Assembly (NCBI GenBank): GCA_965215755.1
Contig: OZ244119.1
Span: 1,550,001-1,614,000, forward strand
Length of the DNA: 64,000 nucleotides
DNA from: Tectiglobus sp965215755
Lineage (GTDB): Bacteria > Pseudomonadota > Alphaproteobacteria > Rhizobiales > Hyphomicrobiaceae
Reading direction: 5' to 3'
This document shows, piece by piece, positions 24,402 through 33,197 of this stretch. The notes below the pieces were generated by a model, which ran no database searches, was not told the origin of the DNA, and saw only the letters and a program-made list of their open reading frames with translations. The position numbers were made by a program, and so were the translations under genes. Position 1 is the stretch's first letter. Every line of letters starts with the position of its first letter.

Positions 24402-26252
24402 ATGAGAAGGGTATTCCGAGCATTTGAAGATTGGATTGATCCTTTCCGTGCTGCTCCATCGTCTGAGTTGCCCGATGATCTCGGCCAATTCATCTTCTAT
24501 TTCTTCAAGCAGTCGCGCTGGCCATTTTATGCATTTCTCGTCATCGGCGGTATTGTTGGCCTCGTTGAGGCCAGCCTGTTTTATTTTGTCGGCCTGTTGA
24601 TCGATACGTTGAAGGATGCGAACCCGGCCACAGTGTGGGCGGAGCATGGCTGGCTGTTCATTGGCATGATGGTGACGGTGCTGGTCATCCGAACGCTGGC
24701 ATTGTCGACAAGTACATTGATCAATGAGCAGACACTGGTCCCATCCTTTTTCGCGCTGGTGCGATGGCAGAGCCACCGCCGTGTGCTGCGCCAGAGCTAT
24801 CGGTTTTTTCAAGATGATTTTGCCGGGCGCATCGCGACCAAGGTGATGCAATCTGGGCAGTCGCTTGGTGACTTCCTGATCAACCTGATTCAAAGCATTT
24901 GGTTTTTCGTGGTCTTCAGCGTGACATCAGTTGGATTGTTCGCGCTGCTAGACTGGCGCTTGGCTGTTGTCCTCATCATTTGGTTTGTAGCCTACCTGAC
25001 GATCCTGTCGCGAACGCTGCCCGAAGTGCGGCGTCGCTCGAAGGTGATGTCGCAAGCGAGGTCCGGATTGAACGGACGCATTGTTGATAGCTATACCAAT
25101 ATCCAGACGGTGAAACTGTTTGCCGGACAGACACATGAGGACCAGTTCGGTCGCGAAGGCCTGTCCGAGATGTTGGAGGCCGCCCGAGCCTTTACCCGAT
25201 TGGTTTCGGGACTTCGCATTTCATTGGCCGTTCTCAATGGCCTTCTCATCACGGCTTCAGGTGTATTGAGCGTTTGGCTCTGGCAGCAAGGTGCCATTAC
25301 GGTCGGCGCGATCGCGGTATGTCTGGCGCTGGTGCTGCGGATCAACAATATGTCAGGCTGGATGATGTTCCAGTTCAATGGGATATTCCGTGACCTAGGC
25401 ACACTGCAGGACACCATTGCAACCGTATCGGTCCCCATCGAAGTCAATGATGCCCCGCGGGCTCAAGTACTGTCCGGTGTGACGGGCGGCATTGAATTCC
25501 AGTCAGTTCGGTTCACATATGGCAAGCGCAGTGGTGCAATCGAGCGCTTGGACCTTACCATCGAGCCAGGGGAAAAGGTTGGCATTGTCGGTCGCTCGGG
25601 AGCTGGCAAGACGACGATGATGAATTTGCTGTTGCGGCTCTATGATCCAGAAGAAGGCCGCATTCTGATTGACGGCAATGATATTGCCGGCGTAACGCAA
25701 GACAGCCTGCGGCGTTCGATTGGTGTCGTGACGCAGGACACATCACTGCTCCATCGATCAATCTTCCATAACATCTCGTACGGTGCTCACGGTGCGACGC
25801 GCGAAGACGTGATTGCTGCTGCGAAACGCGCGCACGCTCATGATTTCATCGAGGGGGTGACGGATGCGCATGGCCGGTCCGGTTATGACGCCCACGTAGG
25901 CGAGCGCGGTGTGAAGCTTTCTGGCGGGCAGCGCCAGCGGATTGCAATTGCGCGCGTGTTTTTGAAGAACGCGCCGATCCTTGTTCTTGATGAAGCAACG
26001 TCTGCATTGGATTCTGAAGTGGAGGGCGCCATTCAGGAGCACCTTCTGGCGCTCATGGCGGGCAAGACGGTGGTGGCGGTTGCGCATCGTTTGTCAACGA
26101 TTGCGCACCTTGATCGATTGATCGTGCTGGACAATGGGCGTGTCGTTGAAGATGGAACGCACGATGCGTTGATCCAGAAAAGCGGCTTATATGCTGATCT
26201 CTGGGCGCGGCAGTCTGGTGGTTTTCTTTCGCTCGATGAGGCCGCGGAATAG
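24402..26252 (+). CDS. ABC exporter, fused membrane and ATPase domains (MsbA-like)
   Basis: A 616-aa half-transporter: six membrane helices within about 38-330, then an ATPase domain. Motifs are Walker A GRSGAGKT (397-404), Q-loop VTQDTSLL (443-450), signature LSGGQRQR (506-513), Walker B ILVLDEATSALD (526-537) and the H-loop AHRLSTI. All are intact, so it should hydrolyse ATP as a dimer and export a lipid, peptide or drug. A TTG at 24339 keeps the frame open, but the ATG at 24402 (MRRVFRAFEDWIDPF) gives the usual family start. It has no partner gene nearby. Confidence 0.93.
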   Translation: MRRVFRAFEDWIDPFRAAPSSELPDDLGQFIFYFFKQSRWPFYAFLVIGGIVGLVEASLFYFVGLLIDTLKDANPATVWAEHGWLFIGMMVTVLVIRTLALSTSTLINEQTLVPSFFALVRWQSHRRVLRQSYRFFQDDFAGRIATKVMQSGQSLGDFLINLIQSIWFFVVFSVTSVGLFALLDWRLAVVLIIWFVAYLTILSRTLPEVRRRSKVMSQARSGLNGRIVDSYTNIQTVKLFAGQTHEDQFGREGLSEMLEAARAFTRLVSGLRISLAVLNGLLITASGVLSVWLWQQGAITVGAIAVCLALVLRINNMSGWMMFQFNGIFRDLGTLQDTIATVSVPIEVNDAPRAQVLSGVTGGIEFQSVRFTYGKRSGAIERLDLTIEPGEKVGIVGRSGAGKTTMMNLLLRLYDPEEGRILIDGNDIAGVTQDSLRRSIGVVTQDTSLLHRSIFHNISYGAHGATREDVIAAAKRAHAHDFIEGVTDAHGRSGYDAHVGERGVKLSGGQRQRIAIARVFLKNAPILVLDEATSALDSEVEGAIQEHLLALMAGKTVVAVAHRLSTIAHLDRLIVLDNGRVVEDGTHDALIQKSGLYADLWARQSGGFLSLDEAAE

Positions 26253-26367
26253 ACGGCTGAAATGGTTGGGCACTGCTCGTTGCGCGGTGCCGATCAGATT
26301 AGTGCAACAAGAGGCCAATGTAGCAAGAATTGATTGTGGACCAGCCGCGTGAGCCCTCAGTGCCTGG

Positions 26368-26655
26368 TTAAGCCCGACCGGGCGTGGACATGCGCGCCCA
26401 GAGATCCAATTGACGTTCGATTTCTTTGTCGAGCTGCTTGACCGCAGTCTCGCGCGCCATGGCAACGGCGGGCTGGCGGTGCATGCCGATGGTTGTGACA
26501 ACAGCAGCATAACTGGCTGCAAGCTGCCCCAGCAGCGCTGTTAGCTCATCAATGTTGGCCTCGACCTTATCCGGCTCGCCAAACTCGGCCTCGCCAATGA
26601 TGGCTGCGACATCGGCAGGAATTCGCGCCAGCCGCTCCGCGTTCGAAATTGTCAT
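26368..26655 (-). CDS. Small helical protein of unknown function
   Basis: A 95-aa protein that I do not recognise. It is mostly helical (ADVAAIIGEAEF; VEANIDELTALLGQLAASYA; AVKQLDKEIERQLDLWA), with a coiled-coil feel and no membrane segment. Its ATG overlaps the stop of the YpsA-like gene by four bases (ATGA), so the two form an operon. The overlap and steady codon use argue that it is a real gene. Confidence 0.65.
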   Translation of the reverse strand: MTISNAERLARIPADVAAIIGEAEFGEPDKVEANIDELTALLGQLAASYAAVVTTIGMHRQPAVAMARETAVKQLDKEIERQLDLWARMSTPGRA

Positions 26656-27164
26656 GGATTCCTGGTTGTTCTCGTTGTGGAATAGATACTCAGAAGGTCT
26701 TCGATAAAGTACAGGCTGGCACTGTAGATGCCACCGGCTTCGGTCTCGCGCGGACCTGCAATGTGCAATGAGATGTTACCATTGATTGTGCTCAGCCAGC
26801 CAATGGCCATATCAAGGCTTTCGTAATCGCTGATGTCCAGAACGATGGCTGGTTTGCATTCGTGCTGTGCCTGTTGCTGGGTCAGTATCGTGCTCGTTGA
26901 ATAACCTATCCCCCGGCTGGTATGCAGAATGAGTGTCGCATCGCTGTCGCGCACGTTCCATTGAATGCGCTGCGATCGCGTGCGGCTCGGGGTTTCCCGT
27001 AGTTTTGGATAGCTGGCTTGTAGACATGGGGCGCCCGGTTGGTCGTCAGCTGTCTCTCCAATGGCGCACCAACCACTGTACGCGAGCCCTGACTGGATCG
27101 CGGCATCGAGGGCGGCCTGTTCTACACCGCTCTGGCCACTGGATGTGATGCGATCAATCCGCAA
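26652..27164 (-). CDS. YpsA-like/putative molybdenum carrier Rossmann protein
   Basis: A 170-aa protein of the SLOG/YpsA-like superfamily often labelled 'putative molybdenum carrier'. It shows ITSSGQSGVEQAALDAA near the N-terminus (family pattern SGGQTGVDRAALD), SGWCAIG-TADDQ, YPKLRETPSRTRSQRIQWN and DSDATLILHTSRGIGYST, where a nucleotide-like ligand would bind. The loop here reads SSGQSG, with Ser in place of the first Gly. The molybdenum label is historical; nucleotide or cofactor binding is the safer reading. It starts a two-gene operon with the 95-aa protein. Confidence 0.8.
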   Translation of the reverse strand: MRIDRITSSGQSGVEQAALDAAIQSGLAYSGWCAIGETADDQPGAPCLQASYPKLRETPSRTRSQRIQWNVRDSDATLILHTSRGIGYSTSTILTQQQAQHECKPAIVLDISDYESLDMAIGWLSTINGNISLHIAGPRETEAGGIYSASLYFIEDLLSIYSTTRTTRNP

Positions 27165-27226
27165 GTCCTCTACCAGCGAGCCAATGGCCTAACCGACCTC
27201 TGATTGAATTGACGGAAGGATGCCCT

Positions 27227-27397
27227 TCAAGACGTTGGGGCATTGTTGACGACGCACATTTCGGCCTCGTCTGAATAGACCTCACCTGCCGGGCATTCGA
27301 GCTCGCAAATACAGGCGGTGGCGTTGCTGGCGAGTATGAGACAAGCGACGAGTGAAATGGCGAGTTTTGCGATCAGCCTTGATTTGCAGGGTCGCAT
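27227..27397 (-). CDS. 56-aa secreted cysteine-rich micro-protein
   Basis: The frame is short but well formed: ATG at 27397, a basic start (MRPCKSRLIAK), a hydrophobic core (LAISLVACLILASNA) and a likely cleavage at ATA before CICELECPAGEVYSDEAEMC, ending VVNNAPTS. The mature part of about 28 residues has four Cys, suggesting two disulphides, or one lipid anchor if the first Cys is a lipobox (ATAC is a poor lipobox). The CPAGEVYS pattern recalls short secreted cysteine repeats. I know no function. It lies just upstream of the YpsA-like gene on the same strand, 62 bp away. Confidence 0.6.
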   Translation of the reverse strand: MRPCKSRLIAKLAISLVACLILASNATACICELECPAGEVYSDEAEMCVVNNAPTS

Positions 27398-27956
27398 CAA
27401 TCTGCTTCCCAGCGGCAGGCTTCGCCCTTTGGGCGTGTTTCGATCGCTATCGTAATAACGTTCACTGCGATGCTCAATGTGTTGGTCACGCGTTCTATCA
27501 TGACGTGCTTTTCATTGTCTTCATGGGCTGGTTACGAACATTTGCTGATGATGGATCTACGCCTTGCAGACTTTGACCTACTAGTAGTTTGCATTGCACA
27601 GCCTAAGAGCAGCGAAACTGTTGTAATTACCGCTCTGGATACGGGGCTGACCGCCAGCAAGATCATGGCGGCAGAGCGTCTCTCATATGTCGCCGCAAAT
27701 TACCCACTCAACCCGATTTCAGTCTGCGAGCTTAATGATGCTTTTGTGTTTGGGTCTTTGCTGGTTTTTGTCGAGTAAGGCAGGCAAATGCGGTCACTGT
27801 TGATCGATCAGCCGGCAAACTGAATTTGGCTTGCGGCGCGGGCTGAAAATATGTAAGCATACTTTAGGTTGAATTTTGCCGATTTGGCCACTTCTGGAGT
27901 TTCATATGAAGGCATAACAATTTTCGGACTAGGTCGATTTTTTTGAGGGCCAAATT
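27398..27956. other. Gap between the micro-protein gene and marR
   Basis: It should hold promoters for the minus-strand genes and for the MarR gene on the plus strand. A 102-codon open frame (27470-27778, plus) has no recognisable domain, a hydrophobic patchy sequence and no ribosome binding site. I leave it uncalled. The last 130 bp before 27957 are AT-rich. Confidence 0.35.
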
Positions 27957-28412
27957 ATGCTTTTAAATCAAGAGCTTCATCTTATTCATCGTGCGGGCCA
28001 GGTGGCAGACATGCTACTTACCAAGGCACTCGAAGATTTGTCGATCACTCCCAGACAGCTCGCTATTCTGAACGCTATAGGACAGCTTGGGGAATGCAGC
28101 CAGACGGACATCATCGACTACACAGCGATTGATCGCTCAACCGTGGCGGATCTTGTTCGTCGACTGGTGGAGCGCGGTCTCCTGGAACGGCAACGCCTTG
28201 AGCATGACAACCGAATCTATGGGGTCACGTTGACCAGCGAGGGAAATGCCATACGTGAGCAGGGGACAGCACGTGAAGTGGTGTGTGAGAAGGAACTCCT
28301 CTCGGCATTGTCGAGTGACGATGCCAGTGCGTTTCGTGCCTCGTTGGAATCCATCGTGACACGACTTGGACCGGTTCGTTCAGCGACCATTGCCGCTAAA
28401 CTCAAGCGTTAG
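27957..28412 (+). CDS. MarR family transcriptional regulator
   Basis: A 151-aa winged-helix protein. The DNA-binding part reads LSITPRQLAILNAIGQLGECSQTDIIDYTAIDRSTVADLVRRLVERGLL, here the helix-turn-helix, and the wing is LEHDNRIYGVTLTSEG. The dimer helices are at both ends. There is no target gene beside it in an obvious operon, and no ligand can be named. Unlike the MarR at 21833 it lacks the N-terminal extension. Confidence 0.88.
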   Translation: MLLNQELHLIHRAGQVADMLLTKALEDLSITPRQLAILNAIGQLGECSQTDIIDYTAIDRSTVADLVRRLVERGLLERQRLEHDNRIYGVTLTSEGNAIREQGTAREVVCEKELLSALSSDDASAFRASLESIVTRLGPVRSATIAAKLKR

Positions 28413-28787
28413 CGCCCTACCTACTTGCTGCTATGCGGATTTAGGGGGGTGCATGGGCGGAGGCCGTGGCGCATTTCGCTGAAGGGCGTGTTGGGCTGCT
28501 CGGAGTGGCACTGACTGTAGGATGGACGTGCCATTCTGGAGTATGAATTCTCGACTGATCATTTGCGTACAAGTGTTCGCGTCCTGGGTATGTGTGCGGA
28601 AAGCCAAATCGTGAAATGGGCGATCTCGTTCCAGAATTGGCTTCACGAGGACGGCCTTTTGTCAGTCGAACATCGCTCAATCCACATTTCCAATCATTAT
28701 CACTGGTTTTCTTCATTCATCTGAAACATCCCTGACATACTATCTGGCGGGTGATGAAATGCCGTCCTTTGTGGAGGCGACATTGCT
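28413..28787. other. Gap upstream of the first PilZ gene
   Basis: No gene or strong repeat seen. The PilZ ribosome binding site (GGAGG at 28773) lies at the end of this stretch. Confidence 0.35.
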
Positions 28788-29150
28788 TTGAAGGTTGATG
28801 AATTAATGTTGCAGTCTGCCGTTCACACGCAGCCGCTTGAGCGGCGCAAAGATGCCCGTTTTGCTGCACCGATCAGCGTCAAAGTACTCGGTCTTACCAT
28901 CCCGGTTGCAGACTGGAGCCTCATTGGTCTGAGAGTTGCCGATTTTCCTGGTGACCTGCCAGTTATCGATCAAGAACTGCGACTCCGGTTGAACCTTAAT
29001 CACAAATCCCTGTCCGTTTCTATTGCTTGCTGGGCTGATGTAGTCAGAGTGGAGCCGCAATCGCACATGTTTGCCGTTCAATACACGTCCATTGAACCTA
29101 GTGATTTCGATTTGTTCGAGGCCTACGCGAAGATTATCGCTAATAGGTAA
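28788..29150 (+). CDS. PilZ domain protein (c-di-GMP binding candidate)
   Basis: A 120-aa protein of one PilZ domain. The c-di-GMP site needs an R-x3-R motif and a D/N-x-S-x2-G motif; here ERRKDARF (18-25) gives RKDAR, and DWSLIGL gives D-x-S-x2-G. Both are present, so binding is likely. The start is a TTG at 28788 with GGAGG ten bases ahead. A different protein with two membrane helices follows in the same direction, and a second PilZ gene and a GGDEF-EAL gene lie within 2 kb. A local c-di-GMP circuit is a fair inference. Confidence 0.82.
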   Translation: MKVDELMLQSAVHTQPLERRKDARFAAPISVKVLGLTIPVADWSLIGLRVADFPGDLPVIDQELRLRLNLNHKSLSVSIACWADVVRVEPQSHMFAVQYTSIEPSDFDLFEAYAKIIANR

Positions 29151-29205
29151 GAAGTAATATTCAGGCTGCTTCGAATTTGAATAATTATAATGGATAGGTA
29201 GTGGC

Positions 29206-29757
29206 GTGATTTTATCCAAAGACCGAAATACTCTTTTTATTGGCGATGTATCTGCTGTGTCGTCACCGTCCATTTCAATCAACAAATATATTTATGTGAT
29301 CGCTATTGTATTATCTTTGATTGGCCTCTTTGCGGCTTCTCAGTTGAAGGTCCTTGATGGCGTGAATCCGGCTGCAGTGGCCCTTGTTCTGGTGGTGATG
29401 TCGGCTGCTGTGTTCGGCGCCATGACGGCATTCGCGACCGTGTTACGAGAGGTCACGGGCAATGCGGATGTTCGTTTGGTCACGATCGATACAAACCGGC
29501 AGTGCCTCGATGTCTATCAACCGACAGGGATCGGGTTAGGGGTCAAGCAGGTCAATTTCTCGGATATCGTCGAGATCCGGTCGACGCGAGGCGACTGGAA
29601 TGGTGACGCGGTCGTTTCGAATACCGCCATTTCTACACATGCCAACGGGTCTATCATTGTGCCTGCTGTGCTCGATGACTTCGAGGTCATGGTTATGGCG
29701 TACTATATCGGCCTGCGGGAATCGTCGATGCTTCTGGCGCCGAGAGAGGGTGCCTAG
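29206..29757 (+). CDS. Unknown membrane protein beside PilZ genes
   Basis: A 183-aa protein with two membrane helices at about 26-46 and 54-78 and a C-terminal soluble part of about 105 residues rich in beta strands (VRLVTIDTNRQCLDVYQPTG; VNFSDIVEIRSTRGDWNGD). I do not recognise the family; the layout recalls bacterial PH-like or photosystem-stability-like membrane-attached domains, but the match is only by feel. Start is GTG at 29206 with GGTAG before it. It follows the first PilZ gene by 55 bp and may be co-transcribed. Confidence 0.65.
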   Translation: MILSKDRNTLFIGDVSAVSSPSISINKYIYVIAIVLSLIGLFAASQLKVLDGVNPAAVALVLVVMSAAVFGAMTAFATVLREVTGNADVRLVTIDTNRQCLDVYQPTGIGLGVKQVNFSDIVEIRSTRGDWNGDAVVSNTAISTHANGSIIVPAVLDDFEVMVMAYYIGLRESSMLLAPREGA

Positions 29758-30053
29758 AATATTTTTGTGATTTGCCTGGGGCGAGTGAGCGGCTTTGACG
29801 ATCACATCCATGTGCAGTCGTCGCCTCACGAAGATCACGATCCGGCTAACACATCATGTCAGCTCAAATACGCGTCCGTCTGGCATCGGGAGAGTATCGG
29901 TTTTGGAATTCAAAGCCGGCTTCTGCAGCAACTGGAAGCGAATAAGCGAGCAGCCGTAAAAGGGCAGTCACGGATACTTCTGGTTTGACTGGCGAACTTG
30001 CTGCAGTGATCCGAACCTGTGGATGCGGCCGATGATATACAGTTAGCAGTGAC

Positions 30054-30434
30054 CTATTTCAAAAGAAGAGGATCGTTATCTGCCAAGCCTTCCGTAAAGG
30101 ACAATCCGCACTGATTGGCGAGCCACCAACGGACTTCGCCGCGGAGTTGGCGCCGGTTAAGCAATTCAACCAAGACAATGTCGCCGACTGAGATGCCTTC
30201 GGCACCGCGCAAGCGTGCCCCGCCTTGGGAAAGATCCTCTATCGTCGTCGTTTGGAACTTGCCGTTGCAATGAAGTAGGGCGCGTATGCTGACTGTTTTA
30301 CGCGCAAAGCGTCGCTTGATCGTCTCACGATGATTCGTGATGCCATAGCCAGCCTGTTCATCAAAGGAGGTATTGGGGTTCATACCGTTGTTCATGCTGA
30401 GCATCCGCGATCCGATCCATTTGAATCGGATCAT
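30054..30434 (-). CDS. Second PilZ domain protein
   Basis: A 126-aa protein. The PilZ core starts near residue 36: KRRFARKTVSIRALLHCN has RRFAR for the R-x3-R motif, and EDLSQGGARLRG has D-x-S-x2-G. The rest of the barrel (VGDIVLVELLNRRQLRGEVRWWLANQCGLSF) follows. Met codons at residues 11, 14 and 18 are alternative starts and no clear ribosome binding site decides among them. It points away from the GGDEF-EAL gene across a 142-bp gap, so the two may share control. Confidence 0.85.
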   Translation of the reverse strand: MIRFKWIGSRMLSMNNGMNPNTSFDEQAGYGITNHRETIKRRFARKTVSIRALLHCNGKFQTTTIEDLSQGGARLRGAEGISVGDIVLVELLNRRQLRGEVRWWLANQCGLSFTEGLADNDPLLLK

Positions 30435-30576
30435 GTCGCATGCGGCTTTATTATCGGTTAATGCGCAGGCTTCGGTTCTTGCTGGATCAATTCATTCAAA
30501 TTAGATCTGCAGGCACACTAATATTTAATTGATCAAATGTACAGTCTGGTGATGATGTTTTTCAAATGAGTCTATA

Positions 30577-32871
30577 ATGAAGTCAGAATTGAGCTCTCCG
30601 GCATCTGATACTCTACCGATAAAAATCTACTTGCCGCTCGTGAGCGCGATATTTAAGGAAGTACGAGTTCTTTTACTTGGAACCGCCTTTGTCGGCGGTG
30701 GAATTGTTGTATCCTTTATTAAGACAGGTGACATTGCATTTGCAATTTGTGCCGTTGCGTTCTTCCTGATTGCATTGCTGCGGGTGCTCCACATCACGTC
30801 CTACCGACGGGCTAAGATTGAGACAAATGAGCAGGCGCGGTGGTGGGAGAATTGGTACGTCGTAGGGGCGTCTGCGTCGTTGGGTGTGCTTGGCATCTGG
30901 TGCTTCCTGTCGTTTGCCACCTCTCCCGATCCGTTCGTCGAGCTGATTAGTTATACAATGACTGTCGGCTACACGATCGGAATCTTTGGGCGAAACTTCG
31001 GGAGCTCGAAGTTTGTTGTGATGCAGTGTGTTTGTGCCTGGGCGCCGATGACCGCCGGTCTTGTGCTGTTCGGGAACGTATATCACTATTTCCTGGCGTT
31101 TCTTCTGGTTCCACTGTTTCTCGCTATCAAGTTGATTGCGGAGCGCCTTCGTCGGACTTTGCTGGATGCTATTGTTAATGAAGACAGGGCGGAGACGATT
31201 GCTGAGCAATTCCAAATTACGCTTGCAAATCTACCGCACGGGATCTGCATGCTTGGCAAAGACGGCCGTATCGTCGTGGCCAACAGGCGGTTGATTGAAA
31301 TTCTGGGTTTGCCTGACAACCAGTCTGTTGAGTCTTGGTCGCTAAGGGATTTGTTGAAGCATACCCTGCGCAACGATGTCATCCCGAGTGAGGGTGTACA
31401 GAGAATTTCGATTGCGATCGAACGTCAGCGTGCGGGTTACGCGAAAGAAGTCTCTGTCGAAACGGTGGATGGCCGGACACTTCTGATCACGGTGCAGCGC
31501 CTGTTGGATGGCGGTGTCGTTGCGGTCATTCAGGATGTTACGAAGCGCCGAAAGGCGGAGCAAACGATCAGCAATATGGCGCGGTTTGACTCGCTCACTG
31601 GGCTTCACAACCGCGATGTCCTGAAGAGCAGGCTTGAGGCGATGTTCCGTTTGCAATCGGGTGCACCTCCGGCCGCGCTGTTCTTTATCGATCTTGATCA
31701 CTTCAAACAGGTCAATGATACGCTTGGTCACTCGGCGGGTGATAAGCTGCTCAAACAGGTGGCGCGGCGGATTGAGGCGACGGTCCGGGCGGGCGACATG
31801 TGTGCCCGTTTTGGAGGCGATGAATTTGTTATTCTTCAGGCTTTTGCCAAAGGTCACAGTGATGCGGCTGCGTTAGCTAACCGGCTGATCGATGCCATCA
31901 GCGTGCCATACCGGATCGACGATCAGGAGATTATCATTGGTGTCAGTGTTGGCATCGCTCTGTTCCCGGACAATGGTAATAACGTCGAAGAGATTTTAAA
32001 GAATGCCGATATGGCTCTTTATGATGCCAAAGAGGCCGGTCGTGCGACGTTCAGATTCTTCAATCCGCAACTTCTCGCCAAGGCTAACAAGCGCCGAACG
32101 TTAGAGTTGGAGCTTCGCCAGGCGATCGAACAGGAAGAGTTCCAGCCATATTTCCAGCCATTGGTCGACATCCGGTCTGGAAAGGTTGCTTCGAACGAGG
32201 CTTTGGTGCGGTGGTTCAGCCCGGTGCGTGGTGTGGTTTCGCCGCTTGATTTTATTCCCATCGCAGAAGAGACGGGAAAGATATCCGAAATCGGTCAGTT
32301 GATGCTGACGCGGGCATGTGCCGAGTGTCTTAAGTGGCCCACTGAAACTTCTGTTGCAGTGAACATCTCGCCACTTCAATTCCGCAATGCCAGCCTTGAA
32401 GAGACCATTGCCAAAGTGCTGGAGACAAGCGGATTGCCGGCTTCACGTTTGGAGATCGAGATTACGGAGTCGGCGCTTCTGGACAACTCAGGAGATGTGC
32501 TGGAGACACTCAATCGGATCAAGGGGCTGGGGGTCAGAATTGCCCTCGACGACTTTGGGACTGGTTTCTCCAGCCTGAGCTACTTGCAAAAGTATCCCTT
32601 TAACAAAGTCAAGGTGGACCGCACGTTCGTCAGGGATCTGGAGGAGAAGCCAGAGTCTCTGAAGCTGCTTCGCGGCATAACGCGGCTGAGCGCCGACCTG
32701 GGTCTTCGTGTCACTGTCGAAGGCATCGAGACGGCCAGGCAGCTGGATATCGTAACAAATGTTGGCCACGTCGATGAGATCCAGGGTTATTTGTTTAGCA
32801 AGCCGGTTCCTGCCGACGAAATCTCAGAAGTTATGCGGCGTATCAATCCGTCGCCGGCGATCGTTGCATGA
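30577..32871 (+). CDS. Membrane PAS-GGDEF-EAL protein (c-di-GMP synthesis and breakdown)
   Basis: A 764-aa protein. Membrane helices fill about residues 30-190, a PAS domain spans about 205-325, then GGDEF (about 330-495) and EAL (about 508-755). The cyclase site is FGGDEF (412-417), with RAGD (404-407) five residues ahead as an intact inhibitory I-site. The phosphodiesterase domain has EALVRW (541-546), DDFGTG and VEGIET, so both activities may work; PAS or membrane sensing would choose between them. Signal unknown. With two PilZ genes upstream it forms a compact c-di-GMP set. No frameshift or lost key residue seen. Confidence 0.95.
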   Translation: MKSELSSPASDTLPIKIYLPLVSAIFKEVRVLLLGTAFVGGGIVVSFIKTGDIAFAICAVAFFLIALLRVLHITSYRRAKIETNEQARWWENWYVVGASASLGVLGIWCFLSFATSPDPFVELISYTMTVGYTIGIFGRNFGSSKFVVMQCVCAWAPMTAGLVLFGNVYHYFLAFLLVPLFLAIKLIAERLRRTLLDAIVNEDRAETIAEQFQITLANLPHGICMLGKDGRIVVANRRLIEILGLPDNQSVESWSLRDLLKHTLRNDVIPSEGVQRISIAIERQRAGYAKEVSVETVDGRTLLITVQRLLDGGVVAVIQDVTKRRKAEQTISNMARFDSLTGLHNRDVLKSRLEAMFRLQSGAPPAALFFIDLDHFKQVNDTLGHSAGDKLLKQVARRIEATVRAGDMCARFGGDEFVILQAFAKGHSDAAALANRLIDAISVPYRIDDQEIIIGVSVGIALFPDNGNNVEEILKNADMALYDAKEAGRATFRFFNPQLLAKANKRRTLELELRQAIEQEEFQPYFQPLVDIRSGKVASNEALVRWFSPVRGVVSPLDFIPIAEETGKISEIGQLMLTRACAECLKWPTETSVAVNISPLQFRNASLEETIAKVLETSGLPASRLEIEITESALLDNSGDVLETLNRIKGLGVRIALDDFGTGFSSLSYLQKYPFNKVKVDRTFVRDLEEKPESLKLLRGITRLSADLGLRVTVEGIETARQLDIVTNVGHVDEIQGYLFSKPVPADEISEVMRRINPSPAIVA

Positions 32872-33197
32872 TGTCAATGCGGGCCTCAAGCTACTTGGGT
32901 GGTGTCTTCACTGTACCGACGAAATTGCTTGATGCCTGATGTTTGATGCAGCTGACACGGGTTGGCAAATAGGAACCTTGATGGTTCCGATTAGCGACCT
33001 TTGAGATTGCCAGTAGCGTTATGCATTCGCTGTGGCCAATAATCCGAGTTCAATTTGGGCTCTGTCCCAGCTCGTTACTTTGCTCAGGATCTTGATACAG
33101 GTCCCTGACATGCGGACATGTCGTCTTGGGCGTTCGCGAACGTTCCGAAGCATCCCACTATCTGTGACTCAGGAGCGTATTGGGAATGTCTCTCTCG
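32872..33197. other. Convergent gap after the GGDEF-EAL gene
   Basis: No gene. A short stem (GGAACC / GGTTCC, about 32970-32986) may end transcription of one of the two convergent genes, but no T-run follows. Confidence 0.35.

Noticed and set aside
27470..27778. 102-codon plus-strand frame before the MarR gene
   Set aside because: No start signal, no domain, and codon use unlike the neighbours.
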